Assembly (NCBI GenBank): GCA_000285855.2
Contig: HE978651.1
Span: 122,821-170,963, forward strand
Length of the DNA stretch: 48,143 bases
Reading direction: 5' to 3'
From: Ruminococcus sp. JC304
GTDB taxonomy: Bacteria > Bacillota > Clostridia > Lachnospirales > Lachnospiraceae
Below, in pieces: positions 16,963-26,100 of the stretch (positions within the stretch are counted from its first letter, which is position 1; every line of letters starts with the position of its first letter). The notes below the pieces were generated by a model. The model worked only from the letters and a program-made list of their open reading frames with translations. It made no database searches and was not told the origin of the DNA. The position numbers and the translations under genes were made by a program.

Positions 16963-17022
16963 GGACAGGAAACAAAAAATTGAGATCTGAGTCTGTATAT
17001 CATAGAAGGAGAGGATTAGAGA

Positions 17023-18582
17023 ATGATGGAATTGAAGAAAGAAACTGTGCAGATGCTTCGGGTGAAAAGTAAGGCTGCCAGCCAGGTAACCTTTGATGAG
17101 GATTATAATGTGCCAGATACCAGACCGGATATTGGAAGGATGATCCAGAGTAAGGCGGAGATTTCCATGGATGAAGTGCGCCTTAGTGAAGGAAGGGCTT
17201 TTCTGAAGGGGAGCCTGAATGTAGATATGCTTTATGTAGGGGAGAAGGAAGGCAGAATATATAGTCTGGCAGCGAAGCTGCCGGTGGATGAGACTGTGAA
17301 CCTGGAGGGAATAGAGGGCGGAGATAAGCTTTGTCTGAACTGGGAGATGGAGGATCTGAGCATCCATGTGATCCATTCAAGAAAGCTGAATATCAAGGCT
17401 ATCGTAACCTTTTATGCTGCGGTGGATGAGACAACAGGGATTCAGATACCGGTGGCTCTGGAGGAAGAGGATATTTCGGTAAAAAAGAAACGGGTGGGGC
17501 TTATGAGTCTCTGTATACATAAAAAAGATACGCTACGTATTAAAGAAGATATTGAACTGGCAGCGAACCGGCCTAATGTGGAGTCCCTTTTATGGCACAC
17601 TATAGAACCCAGAAACCTGGATCTGCGGGTGGAGAAGGATAAGATACGTGTGAAGGGAGAGTTGGCAGTATTTATTCTGTATGAAGGGACAGATGAGGAA
17701 GCTTTGCCGCAGTGGCAGGAATATACCCTGCCCTTTTCCAGAGAAATGGAGTGTCAGGGGTGTGGGGAGGAGCTGATCCCCCATATTGAGGTTTCCCTGA
17801 TCCATCAGGGGATGGAGGTAAAACCGGATGGAGACGGGGAAGAGAGGATTTTTCAGATAGATGCTGTACTGGAGCTGAATATGAAGCTGTACCGGGAGGT
17901 GGAGTATGACCTGGTCCAGGATGTATATACTCCTCTGAAAGAATGCGTGCTTCAGGGAAAACAGGAGGTCCTGGAAAGTCTTCTGGTGCGGAATTTGTCC
18001 AGATTCCGGATGAATGACAGAATTAAAGTGAAGGAAAGCCAAGGGAAAGTGCTGCAGCTTTGCCATAGCTGTGGCAGGGTGAAGATTGATAAGACCAGGA
18101 TTACGGAGGAGGGAATCCTGGTAGAGGGAATTGTGATCCTAAGGCTTCTTTATATTATTGGCAATGATGAGATGCCCTTTTATTCCATGGAAGCTATGCT
18201 GCCCTTTACTCATGTGATCGATGCAAAGGGTGTGGGTCCGGACTGCAGGTATTTTCTGCATTCGGAGCTGGAGCAGCTTTCTGTGACTATGGCTGACGGA
18301 GATGAGATCGAGGTAAAGGCCTCCGTAGGGCTGAATGTGCTGGTATTCAGGCAGTGGGAGGAAATGATCATTGATCATGTGGAGGAGAAGCCTCTGGATA
18401 TGAAGAAAATCCAGGATATGCCGGGTGTTACTGTTTATATGGTTAAGCCGGGAGATACGCTGTGGGATATTGCCAGATCCTTTTATACCACAGTGGAGGA
18501 AATCTGCACTATGAACAGTCTGCAGGAGGCGGAGATCAGCCCCGGCCAGTCCCTGCTTCTGGTAAAACAGGTACAGAGCTAA
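17023..18582 (+). CDS. sipL: Spore coat morphogenesis protein, DUF3794 repeats plus LysM
   Basis: A 519-residue protein with the SipL layout: repeated DUF3794 (SPOCS) beta domains over about 1-460 and a LysM domain at the end (YMVKPGDTLWDIARSFYTTV ... ISPGQSLLLVK). In Clostridioides difficile SipL binds the ATPase SpoIVA on the outer forespore membrane and is needed for coat localisation; this gene should act in the same mother-cell step. The LysM core has the usual GDTLWDIA signature. Start at 17023 (or 17026, adjacent ATGs) follows AAGGAGAGG. A small hairpin CCCGGT/ACCGGG at 18706-18723, without a U-tract, is the only terminator-like structure before ispE. Confidence 0.85.
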   Translation: MMELKKETVQMLRVKSKAASQVTFDEDYNVPDTRPDIGRMIQSKAEISMDEVRLSEGRAFLKGSLNVDMLYVGEKEGRIYSLAAKLPVDETVNLEGIEGGDKLCLNWEMEDLSIHVIHSRKLNIKAIVTFYAAVDETTGIQIPVALEEEDISVKKKRVGLMSLCIHKKDTLRIKEDIELAANRPNVESLLWHTIEPRNLDLRVEKDKIRVKGELAVFILYEGTDEEALPQWQEYTLPFSREMECQGCGEELIPHIEVSLIHQGMEVKPDGDGEERIFQIDAVLELNMKLYREVEYDLVQDVYTPLKECVLQGKQEVLESLLVRNLSRFRMNDRIKVKESQGKVLQLCHSCGRVKIDKTRITEEGILVEGIVILRLLYIIGNDEMPFYSMEAMLPFTHVIDAKGVGPDCRYFLHSELEQLSVTMADGDEIEVKASVGLNVLVFRQWEEMIIDHVEEKPLDMKKIQDMPGVTVYMVKPGDTLWDIARSFYTTVEEICTMNSLQEAEISPGQSLLLVKQVQS

Positions 18583-18767
18583 AAGGCTGCCACTGGTTCT
18601 GTTATTGAAAAAATCCCGCAAAAAAACAGAGTTTCCTGTATTGAAATCCTGATGAAAATGATTTAAAATAAAACTCAAGAATGTTTTGTATACAAAGTAC
18701 AAAAGCCCGGTTTCCATACCGGGTATTTGCTGAAGAATAAAAAACAAAGGAATAAACGGAGGGTTAT

Positions 18768-19628
18768 ATGCGTTTACGTGCACTGGCGAAGATTAATTTG
18801 GGACTGGATATTCTGGGAAAAAGAGAGGATGGATATCATGAGGTGCGGATGATCATGCAGACCATTCAGATGTATGATGTCCTGGAGATAAAGAAAAAGA
18901 AAGCCCCCGGGATTTCTCTGTCTGTGAATTATCCATATATTCCCTGTGACGAGAGAAACCTGGTGTACAAAGCAGCCAAGCTTCTGATGGATGAATTTCA
19001 GGTAAAGGGTGGAGTTACCATCAGACTTGAAAAGTTTATTCCTGTATCTGCAGGAATGGCAGGAGGAAGCTCTGATGCGGCAGCAACACTGGTGGGGCTC
19101 AATCGTCTGTTTAAACTTGGACTGAGCGAGAGGGAACTGATGGACCGGGCAGTAAAGATTGGGGCAGATGTTCCTTATTGTATTATGAGAGGTACAGCTC
19201 TGGCAGAGGGAATTGGTGAGAAACTTACCGGGATCACTCAGGTACCGGAGTGCTTTGTGCTGATCGGTAAGCCGGGAATCAATGTATCTACCAAGGCTGC
19301 CTATGAGAGCCTGAATCTGTCTGGGATTCAGACCCATCCGGATATTGACGGAATGATTCGGGATATTCAGAATGGTGATCTGCAGGGAATGACTGCCAAA
19401 ATGGGAAATGTATTTGAACCGGGAATTATAGGCCAGTATCCTGTGATCCAGGAGATTAAGGATCTGATGGAGAGTCATGGGGCTTTGAAGGCTATGATGA
19501 GCGGAAGCGGCCCTACTGTGTTTGGCATTTTTGACAGTCAGGAGAAAATGAATGCTGCTGCGAAAATCCTGAGAGAGAGTAATCTGGCCAAAACAGTATT
19601 TGGAACCAGAGTCTTTAACAGGATTTGA
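18768..19628 (+). CDS. ispE: 4-diphosphocytidyl-2-C-methyl-D-erythritol kinase
   Basis: A 286-residue GHMP kinase of the MEP isoprenoid pathway, phosphorylating CDP-methylerythritol at the 2-hydroxyl with ATP. Seen: the N-terminal AKINLGLDILGKREDGYHEV with K8, the ATP-binding loop PVSAGMAGGSSDAAA (92-106), GADVPYC (132-138) and the C-terminal GSGPTVFG loop. All are canonical and length is normal. The start follows GGAGGG. The GntR gene begins 36 bp later and is probably co-transcribed. Confidence 0.95.
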   Translation: MRLRALAKINLGLDILGKREDGYHEVRMIMQTIQMYDVLEIKKKKAPGISLSVNYPYIPCDERNLVYKAAKLLMDEFQVKGGVTIRLEKFIPVSAGMAGGSSDAAATLVGLNRLFKLGLSERELMDRAVKIGADVPYCIMRGTALAEGIGEKLTGITQVPECFVLIGKPGINVSTKAAYESLNLSGIQTHPDIDGMIRDIQNGDLQGMTAKMGNVFEPGIIGQYPVIQEIKDLMESHGALKAMMSGSGPTVFGIFDSQEKMNAAAKILRESNLAKTVFGTRVFNRI

Positions 19629-19664
19629 TATTGAAATATACAGAAGGAGCGGAGGAATATACAG

Positions 19665-20384
19665 ATGACAAGTGAGTTTTCCGTAAATATGAATGAATAT
19701 CTGCCACTGCGGGATGTGGTTTTTAATACTTTGCGTCAGGCAATACTGAAGGGGGAATTGAAACCGGGGGAGAGACTGATGGAGATTGCGCTGGCAGAAA
19801 GGCTGGGAGTCAGCAGAACTCCTATTCGTGAGGCAATGCGCAAGCTGGAACAGGAGGGACTGGTGGTGATGATCCCGCGCAGGGGAGCCCAGGTTGCCAA
19901 TATTACAGAGAAGGATCTGAATGATGTTCTTGAGGTTCGTATTGCTCTTGAAAATGTTGCCATTGAAAAGGCCTGTGACCGTATGACTGAGGATGAGATG
20001 AGCAAACTGTGGCTTGCAGCCAAGGAGTTTGAGCATACCATTGCAGAGGGAAATCTGGTAAAGCTGGCAGAGGCTGATGTGGCCTTTCATGAGATTATTT
20101 ATCGGGCATCAGACAACAAGCGTCTGATTCAGGTGCTGAACAACATGCGTGAGCAGATCTACCGTTACAGGGTGGAATATCTGAAAGAGGGAGAAACCAG
20201 AGATGTGTTGGTGAAGGAGCATGAGGAGCTGACCAGGGCTATCCGGGAGCGCAATGTGGAGCGCGCAAAGGAGCTGTCATTTCAGCATATTGAGAATCAG
20301 AGAATGGCGATCATGCGATCCATTGAGGCAGAGAATGCGGAAAAGGAGAAGCGGGAGAGAGAGAAGAGCAGAAATCATAAATAA
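19665..20384 (+). CDS. GntR-family regulator, FadR/FCD type
   Basis: A 239-residue regulator with an N-terminal winged helix (LKPGERLMEIALAERLGVSR, then TPIREAMRKLEQEGLV) and a C-terminal FCD helical domain whose His/Asp ligands can be traced: ADVAFHEIIYRAS, KEHEELTRAI and FQHIENQR. FCD regulators usually respond to carboxylic acids, often through a bound metal. The final ~20 residues are charged (EKREREKSRN) and extend past the domain. It sits between ispE and a strong terminator with no catabolic genes nearby, so the regulon cannot be named. Confidence 0.9.
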   Translation: MTSEFSVNMNEYLPLRDVVFNTLRQAILKGELKPGERLMEIALAERLGVSRTPIREAMRKLEQEGLVVMIPRRGAQVANITEKDLNDVLEVRIALENVAIEKACDRMTEDEMSKLWLAAKEFEHTIAEGNLVKLAEADVAFHEIIYRASDNKRLIQVLNNMREQIYRYRVEYLKEGETRDVLVKEHEELTRAIRERNVERAKELSFQHIENQRMAIMRSIEAENAEKEKREREKSRNHK

Positions 20385-20407
20385 AATTTCAAATTCCGGA
20401 GATTCTA

Positions 20408-20434
20408 AGAGAGGTGAAAGACCTCTCTTTTTTT
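20408..20434 (+). terminator. Terminator after the GntR gene
   Basis: An 8-bp stem AGAGAGGT/ACCTCTCT (20408-20415 and 20421-20428), loop GAAAG, and a run of seven T. It separates ispE-gntR from the germination operon. Confidence 0.92.
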
Positions 20435-20507
20435 GTGGAAAAAATAGGATGTGGAAAGTCATCCGAAGGAAAAGGACAGAGAGGGAAGTGAGTAAAAGGA
20501 TAAAATC

Positions 20508-22064
20508 ATGAGGAAATCAGGAGGGAAAGCATTGGAGCAGGAGAAAAAAAGACAGCCGGAGCAGGAACAGGACAACGCACAGGACAGAAAGATCAGCTCC
20601 AGTCTGCGGGAAAATGAGAAGTATCTGAGAAAACGGCTGGAAAACTGCAGTGATATTCTGATCCGTCCCATGCGGCTGGGAGAACAGCGAAAGGTAGATT
20701 GCCTGATGGTATATATTGAGGTTGCTGTTTCCAATATGATGCTGGATGATTCTGCCATTGGAAAAATGATCAATCATTTCTGGACTGTTTCCCCGGAACA
20801 GATCCGGGAGTTCGTTCAGTACAACAGTCTGGGAATCGCAGATGTAAAGAAGTTATCCGGAATGGAAGAGGCACTAAGTGCCATACTTACAGGAAATGCA
20901 GTTTTCTTTATGGATGGTTATGACAGGGCCATGAAAATATCAAGCAAAGGATATCCAGCTATGGGGGTATCGGAAGCAGATAAAGAAAAGGTACTCAGAG
21001 GTTCCAGAGAAGGATTTTCCGACAGTGTGAAAAGTAATTCTGCGCTGGTGAGGAAGCGTCTGCGGGATACCAGGCTGAAGGTGGAGGAATATAATGTAGG
21101 TGTCCGGTCCCACACTCTGGTACAGATTCTCTATATGGAGGATCTGGTCCATGAGGAGCTTCTGGAGGAGGTAAAGGAACGGTTGGGAGAGTTTGAGATT
21201 GACGGGATCCTGGACAGTGGGATGCTGGAGCAGCTGACGGAGGATGCATGGTATTCGCCTTTTCCCCAGTATCAGACTACAGAACGGCCGGACCGGGTTG
21301 TGCAGGAAATTCTGAACGGAAAGGTTGTGCTCCTGTGTGATAACTCTCCGGAAGCGTTGGTATTGCCTGGAAATTTTGGCAGCTTTATGGAGAGCAGCGA
21401 GGACTGGTATCACAGGTTTGAGATGGCTTCCTTTCTGCGGATGCTACGGTATCTGGCAGTGCTGGCAGCTACCCTTCTGCCGGGACTTTATCTGGCAGTG
21501 ATACGCTTTCATACCCAGATTCTGCCTGGGAATCTGATCCTTTCCTTTGCAGAGGCCAGGGAGGGAGTTCCTTTTTCCAGTGTGACAGAGCTGATTTTTC
21601 TGGAACTGTCCTTTGAATTGCTGCGGGAAGCGGGGGTGAGGGTGCCGGGTGCCCTGGGAAATGCCATTGGAATTGTGGGAGGCCTGGTAATCGGTCAGGC
21701 GGCTGTGGAGGCAAACCTGGTCAGCCCTATTGTGGTGATGATTGTGGCGCTTACAGCACTGGGATCTCTTGCAGTTCCCAATGAAGAGTTTGCGGCAGCA
21801 TTTCGGCTGTTAAAATATGTTTTCCTTGTTATGGGAGGCGGCCTGGGGATTTATGGTATTGTTCTGGGAATATATCTTACAGCAGGACATCTGGCAGGGC
21901 TTGTCAGCTTTGGAATTCCTTATCTGATGCCCTTTGTGAAAAAAACTTCCGGAACCAATTCCGGGGAGGGAATCTGGCGGCTACCTATCCGCAGAAGGAT
22001 CTTTCGGCCGGGCTATGCCAGAGAAGACCAGAGCCTACGGTTGAAAAGAAAGGAGCAGTCATGA
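20508..22064 (+). CDS. gerKA: Spore germinant receptor A subunit (GerA family)
   Basis: A 518-residue GerA-family protein. After a Gln/Glu/Lys-rich hydrophilic start comes the soluble N-terminal region with family motifs such as DILIRPM, GNAVFFMDGYD and ILNGKVVLLCDNSPEALVLP. A membrane domain over about 305-475 includes PGLYLAVIRFHTQILPGNL and RVPGALGNAIGIVGGLVIGQA. The A subunit contributes to the germinant-gated channel in the inner spore membrane. An AAAGGA box lies 7 nt before the ATG. The stop overlaps the next start by 4 bp (ATGA). The symbol is by family; the germinant is unknown. Confidence 0.9.
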   Translation: MRKSGGKALEQEKKRQPEQEQDNAQDRKISSSLRENEKYLRKRLENCSDILIRPMRLGEQRKVDCLMVYIEVAVSNMMLDDSAIGKMINHFWTVSPEQIREFVQYNSLGIADVKKLSGMEEALSAILTGNAVFFMDGYDRAMKISSKGYPAMGVSEADKEKVLRGSREGFSDSVKSNSALVRKRLRDTRLKVEEYNVGVRSHTLVQILYMEDLVHEELLEEVKERLGEFEIDGILDSGMLEQLTEDAWYSPFPQYQTTERPDRVVQEILNGKVVLLCDNSPEALVLPGNFGSFMESSEDWYHRFEMASFLRMLRYLAVLAATLLPGLYLAVIRFHTQILPGNLILSFAEAREGVPFSSVTELIFLELSFELLREAGVRVPGALGNAIGIVGGLVIGQAAVEANLVSPIVVMIVALTALGSLAVPNEEFAAAFRLLKYVFLVMGGGLGIYGIVLGIYLTAGHLAGLVSFGIPYLMPFVKKTSGTNSGEGIWRLPIRRRIFRPGYAREDQSLRLKRKEQS

Positions 22065-23734
22065 GATTTGCAGAAAATAACAGGATTTCCCACAGACAGC
22101 TTTACAGGCAGATGATCCTGGGGTTTCTGGCGCCTTTTATTCTATGCATGTACGGAGCCGGGAAGCTGAATGGGATCAATGCATTGATGGGCATGGCAAT
22201 GGCCTTGGTCCCGCTGGGGTTTTATGTGATCCTGCTTATCCGTATGACTCCGGTGTTTGAGAATCTGAAGAAAAGCGGAGGAGTTCTTGTGGGGCGGCTG
22301 ACAGGATTATTTTTCATAGTGTTTATTCTTATGGCAGGCGGCTATATCCTGGCTGTTCTGGGACAGTTGGTGCCGGTAAGCCTGATTACAGGAATGTCTG
22401 AGGAATGGATTACTTTCTGGGCAGTTTTGGTGTGCATGACCGGAATCAGGGGAGGAATGCCCGGCAGAGGAAGAATGGCACAGATATCCGGAGGAGTGTT
22501 GCTGGGAGGCATGATTCTGATGATGATTCTGTGTATTCCTCAGGGAAAAGCAGAATATCTGCATGATATGGCTGCTGCATGGAAGTTTTCGGGCCAGGAG
22601 ATTTTTGAGGGCTTTTACGGAACCATATGTGCGTTTTCTGCTGTAGGGCTTCTTCCCTTTCTCCTGGGAAATGTAGAGAAATATGCAAGTGCCGGGAAAA
22701 CAGTTCTGGCGGGGATTCTCACATTGGGCGGAATCCTTATGGGAATGGCTGTGCTCCTTCCTGCTGTGCTGGGATATGGCAGGGTTGTTCAGGAGAGATA
22801 TCCGGTGCTGCCGTTGCTGGACGGAGCAGACCTGCCGGGAAATGTTCTGGCCAGATTTGATGTACTGTGGATGGGTTTTCTGCTGTACAGTCTTCTGTTT
22901 GCCCTGGGAAGCCTTCTGCATTATAGCCGGCAGATCGCGGAAGGAGCAGGACTGGGATGGGGGAAGGTGTGGACTGTGGTCATAGCAGCTCTGATCTGGT
23001 GTATTGCCCGGACAGGAAAGTGGATTCTGGAGTCTTTTGGCTGGTATCTTGGCTATATTTTTGTTCCCGGTCTTTTGATCTGTCAGATATTTCTTTTTCT
23101 GAGGTCAAAAAAACGCCACAGAAAAAAAGGGGTGATAATTTCCGGAGTGCTTATTTGCAGTATAATGTTGGGGGGCTGTGCAGGGGCTGTAGAGCCGGAG
23201 AAAAGGATGTATGCCCTGGCTCTGGGGGTGGATGCCTCTGAGGATGGACTTCTGGTTTCCTATGGAATGCCTGATCTGCCTGAAAGTACAGGACAGGGAA
23301 AAGAGGAGGAAAATGGAAGCACCAGGGTGTTGGCGATCAGAGGAGAGAATTTTACACAGATAGAGGAGGCTTATGATCGTTCTCAGGAAAAATTCCGGGA
23401 TCTGGGGCACCTTCAGGTGTTGGTGCTGGGGAAGCCGCTTCTGGAGGATGGAAGGTGGGAACTGGTGTTGGACTATCTGAAGCAGGAAGCCTTTGTGGGA
23501 GAGGATCTGTATGTATTTCAGGCAGAAAATGCCAGCCAGGTGCTGAACTGGCAGGGGCAGGATAATTCTTCTCTGGGAGAATATGTTACAGGGCTGATTG
23601 AAAACCGGATGTCCGGGCGCAGGGTGCATACAGTAACTTTGCGGCAGGTGTTTTATGAGAAATATAAAAGCCATACCATGCCAAAGCTGCCGGAAATTAC
23701 AGTGACGGATTCCAGTCTGGAAATTTCTGTATAA
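22061..23734 (+). CDS. Fused germinant receptor B permease and truncated C lipoprotein
   Basis: A single 557-residue frame joins two receptor subunits that are normally separate. Residues 1 to about 350 form a ten-helix APC-type spore permease (GerB family: ILGFLAPFILCMYGAGKLNG near the start, GYIFVPGLLICQIFLF near the end). After SKKRHRKKG comes a lipoprotein-like signal, ISGVLICSIMLGGC (Cys373), and then a GerC N-terminal domain (MYALALGVDASEDGLLVSYG ... FRDLGHLQVLVLGKPLL). The C part is only ~184 residues, about half of a normal GerC, so its C-terminal domain is absent. A permease C-terminus in the cytoplasm, followed by an export signal, gives a sensible topology. An internal GTG just before the signal could allow a separate C protein. 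It overlaps the A subunit gene by 4 bp. Confidence 0.85.
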   Translation: MRFAENNRISHRQLYRQMILGFLAPFILCMYGAGKLNGINALMGMAMALVPLGFYVILLIRMTPVFENLKKSGGVLVGRLTGLFFIVFILMAGGYILAVLGQLVPVSLITGMSEEWITFWAVLVCMTGIRGGMPGRGRMAQISGGVLLGGMILMMILCIPQGKAEYLHDMAAAWKFSGQEIFEGFYGTICAFSAVGLLPFLLGNVEKYASAGKTVLAGILTLGGILMGMAVLLPAVLGYGRVVQERYPVLPLLDGADLPGNVLARFDVLWMGFLLYSLLFALGSLLHYSRQIAEGAGLGWGKVWTVVIAALIWCIARTGKWILESFGWYLGYIFVPGLLICQIFLFLRSKKRHRKKGVIISGVLICSIMLGGCAGAVEPEKRMYALALGVDASEDGLLVSYGMPDLPESTGQGKEEENGSTRVLAIRGENFTQIEEAYDRSQEKFRDLGHLQVLVLGKPLLEDGRWELVLDYLKQEAFVGEDLYVFQAENASQVLNWQGQDNSSLGEYVTGLIENRMSGRRVHTVTLRQVFYEKYKSHTMPKLPEITVTDSSLEISV

Positions 23735-23778
23735 AGTTTTGGGAACTGGAAATGCTTTCTGTAAGGAGGATATGGTTT

Positions 23779-24021
23779 ATGGAGAAAAAAAGGCAAAGAA
23801 GACTGGTATTGTCTTTGGCAGCAGGACTTGTGGGGGCTTTTCTGGTCAATGCAGTACCGGAGAGAACAGAATATACAGAAAATATTTACAGGGAACAGGC
23901 ACAGATCACTGCCTGGTGGGGATCTTTATATCCGAAATTCTGCTTTGCGGAAAAACCTGAGAATACAAAAGAAAAAGTAAAGATTTCCTTCTGGCTTGCA
24001 CAGGTTCTCGATTGGTGTTAG
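23779..24021 (+). CDS. Small membrane-anchored protein of the germination operon
   Basis: An 80-residue protein that I do not recognise. It starts MEKKRQRRLVLSLAAGLVGA, a basic n-region and hydrophobic segment fitting a signal anchor, and continues with a short extracytoplasmic part rich in Glu, Lys and Trp (ITAWWGSLYPKF) ending in Cys. The ATG at 23779 follows AGGAGGA with 8-nt spacing; an in-frame start at 23752 lies upstream of that box. It lies 44 bp after the B/C fusion, whose C part is truncated, so it may belong to the receptor, but no sequence match to GerC or GerD is visible. Confidence 0.6.
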   Translation: MEKKRQRRLVLSLAAGLVGAFLVNAVPERTEYTENIYREQAQITAWWGSLYPKFCFAEKPENTKEKVKISFWLAQVLDWC

Positions 24022-24057
24022 AATAGGAAAATAACCCAAAGAGATGGAGATTGAGCA

Positions 24058-24879
24058 ATGAAAACAGACAGAGAGGCACCGGTAGGCGTTTTTGATTCCG
24101 GTGTGGGAGGACTGACAGTAGCGCGGGAGATTATGCGTAACCTTCCTTCAGAGAAAATAGTATATTTTGGTGATACAGCGCGGGTGCCCTATGGGAATAA
24201 ATCCCGGGAGACGGTCATCCGGTATTCGCACCAGATCTGCCGCTTTCTTCAGGAACAGCAGGTGAAGGCCATCGTGGTTGCCTGCAATACAGCCAGTGCG
24301 TTTGCTTTGGATGCTATCCGGGACGATTTTGACATTCCCATTATCGGGGTGATCGAAGCCGGTGCCAAGGTGGCTGCTGCCCGCACCAGAAATAAGCGTG
24401 TGGGGATCATTGGTACTGTGGGTACTGTGGGCAGCGGCATCCATGCAGAATATCTCAGGAAACTGGACCCGGAGATCACGGTATTTGGCAAGGCCTGCCC
24501 TCTTTTTGTTCCTCTTGTGGAGGAAGGATGGCTGCATGATCCGGTGACTACAGAGGTGGCGGCCAGATACTTAAGGGAGCTGCAGGATAAAAAAGTGGAT
24601 ACACTGATTCTGGGATGTACACATTATCCCCTGCTTCGTTCCACCATCCGGGAAATTATGGGAGAGGATGTGTGTCTGGTGAATCCGGCGTATGAGACAG
24701 CTCTGGAGCTGGGCAGACTGCTGGCAGAAAAGGGACTTTCCAGTACAGGGGCACAGCAGAAGGAGTTCCCGTATCGCTTTTTTGTCAGTGATCTGGCAGA
24801 TGAGTTTAAGGAATTTGCCAATTCGATTCTTCCTTATGATGTGGAAATGACCAAGAAAATTGATATTGAGAAGTATTAA
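24058..24879 (+). CDS. murI: Glutamate racemase
   Basis: A 273-residue racemase making D-glutamate for peptidoglycan. All signature blocks are present: VFDSGVGGLTV (D13, S14), FGDTARVPYG, the first catalytic cysteine in VVACNTASA (C76) and the second in LILGCTHYPLL (C187, H189). Length is typical. It begins 36 bp after the small membrane protein gene and is followed closely by the DUF1934 gene, with which it probably forms a transcription unit. Confidence 0.95.
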   Translation: MKTDREAPVGVFDSGVGGLTVAREIMRNLPSEKIVYFGDTARVPYGNKSRETVIRYSHQICRFLQEQQVKAIVVACNTASAFALDAIRDDFDIPIIGVIEAGAKVAAARTRNKRVGIIGTVGTVGSGIHAEYLRKLDPEITVFGKACPLFVPLVEEGWLHDPVTTEVAARYLRELQDKKVDTLILGCTHYPLLRSTIREIMGEDVCLVNPAYETALELGRLLAEKGLSSTGAQQKEFPYRFFVSDLADEFKEFANSILPYDVEMTKKIDIEKY

Positions 24880-24915
24880 GGCGCTGTAAGGGCAGCCTGT
24901 CAGGAGCAGAGAAAG

Positions 24916-25362
24916 ATGGATAAAGAAGTATTGATTCATGTAAAAGGTTTACATATGATTGATTCTCAGGGAGAAGAGGAGCCGGTGGAGATCATTGTAC
25001 CGGGAGAGTACTATTTCCGCAACGGAAGCCACTATCTTCGTTATGAGGAAATTGTGGAGGATTCCCGGAAACCTACCATTAATTACATAAAAATGTCTCC
25101 CAAGGGTATGGAAGTCCGCAAAAAGGGAGTGGTCAATGTACATATGGTTTTTGAGCAGGGAAAGAAGAATATGACCTATTATTCTACTCCGTACGGAACC
25201 ATTGAGATGGGGATCGCAGCCACCAATCTTTTCCTGGAGGAAAAGGACGGAGGCCTGAACATGCAGGTGGATTATGCACTGGATATGAACCAGGAGCATG
25301 TTGCAGATTGTTGCCTGGCTATCCAGGCACAGCCAAAGGACTGTAAGAAATTTACTTTATAA
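24916..25362 (+). CDS. DUF1934 domain protein
   Basis: A 148-residue protein of the DUF1934 family, a small calycin-like beta barrel common in Firmicutes. It starts with a strand pattern VLIHVKGLHMIDSQGEEEPV and includes a YYSTPYGTIEMGI block and the final NQEHVADCCLAIQAQP region typical of the family. No catalytic residues are known. AGGAG lies 9 nt before the ATG. It follows murI by 36 bp and is closed by a terminator. Confidence 0.8.
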   Translation: MDKEVLIHVKGLHMIDSQGEEEPVEIIVPGEYYFRNGSHYLRYEEIVEDSRKPTINYIKMSPKGMEVRKKGVVNVHMVFEQGKKNMTYYSTPYGTIEMGIAATNLFLEEKDGGLNMQVDYALDMNQEHVADCCLAIQAQPKDCKKFTL

Positions 25363-25401
25363 CTGGTATGTCTGCCTGTACAGGCGAAAAAATAAGAAAG
25401 A

Positions 25402-25427
25402 CTGCTGTGACAACAGCAGCCTTTTTT
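25402..25427 (+). terminator. Terminator after the DUF1934 gene
   Basis: A 7-bp stem CTGCTGT/ACAGCAG (25402-25408 and 25413-25419), loop GACA, followed by T6. It separates the plus-strand murI unit from the convergent small membrane protein gene. Confidence 0.85.
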
Positions 25428-25440
25428 ATTTTTGAGTTGA

Positions 25441-25887
25441 TTATTTGTTCTTTTTGAAACGGCCGAAGAACCCTTTCTTTTTCGGAGCCGGAGCTTCGAG
25501 AGAACCGCGGAGTCCCTTTACTCCTACGATATAAAGACCACTTACCTCTGCTTTGATTTCCTTTTTCACAGGGATAAGGTCGAAAACCTTCTCATCTGCG
25601 ATCAGAATGGAAATCTTGGGGCCAACCTTTGCCTTGACGATTGGCAGCTTGGAACGGCGCATCAGCTTAGGGGTCTGATCAATAACCATCTGAGGAAGGC
25701 CGGATTCCTTCAGTGGCATCCTCTTTTTATCGATAACCAGCATGGAAATAGTTTGTTTGCTTGCTTCGATCTGAGCCTGCTGCTCTTCCTGTTTCTTCTG
25801 TGCTTTTTTGCCAAAGAAATATAAACCGATCAGTGCACCGATCAGGATAACAAGAATGACCAGAAGGACAATTGTTACTGTGCTCAT
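25441..25887 (-). CDS. Small single-pass membrane protein, unknown function
   Basis: A 148-residue protein with an N-terminal membrane helix (IVLLVILVILIGALIGLYFF), a short Gln/Lys/Glu coiled segment and a beta-rich cytoplasmic part (ISMLVIDKKRMPLKESGLP ... GPKISILIADEKVFDLIPV) that ends in a basic tail, KKKGFFGRFKKNK. The ATG at 25887 is preferred because AGGAGG lies 6 nt before it; the ATG at 25893 touches the box. I know it only as a conserved hypothetical of Lachnospiraceae. It stands alone on the minus strand. Confidence 0.75.
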   Translation of the reverse strand: MSTVTIVLLVILVILIGALIGLYFFGKKAQKKQEEQQAQIEASKQTISMLVIDKKRMPLKESGLPQMVIDQTPKLMRRSKLPIVKAKVGPKISILIADEKVFDLIPVKKEIKAEVSGLYIVGVKGLRGSLEAPAPKKKGFFGRFKKNK

Positions 25888-26100
25888 TTGCATCCTCCTA
25901 ATTAATGTAGTGTAAACATCATTGTTTTATTTTACCATTAAATTGTTGAAAACGCAAGTTACTGTTCGTGCAGGTTTTCGGAAAATAAGTGGAAATTTAT
26001 TTGTTTTCGGGGTATAATTAATTATGTATAACCTGTTTCCGGACACAAAGCGAAAAGAAACAGGATGTTGTCTTTACTTATATGGATAAAGGAGAAAACT

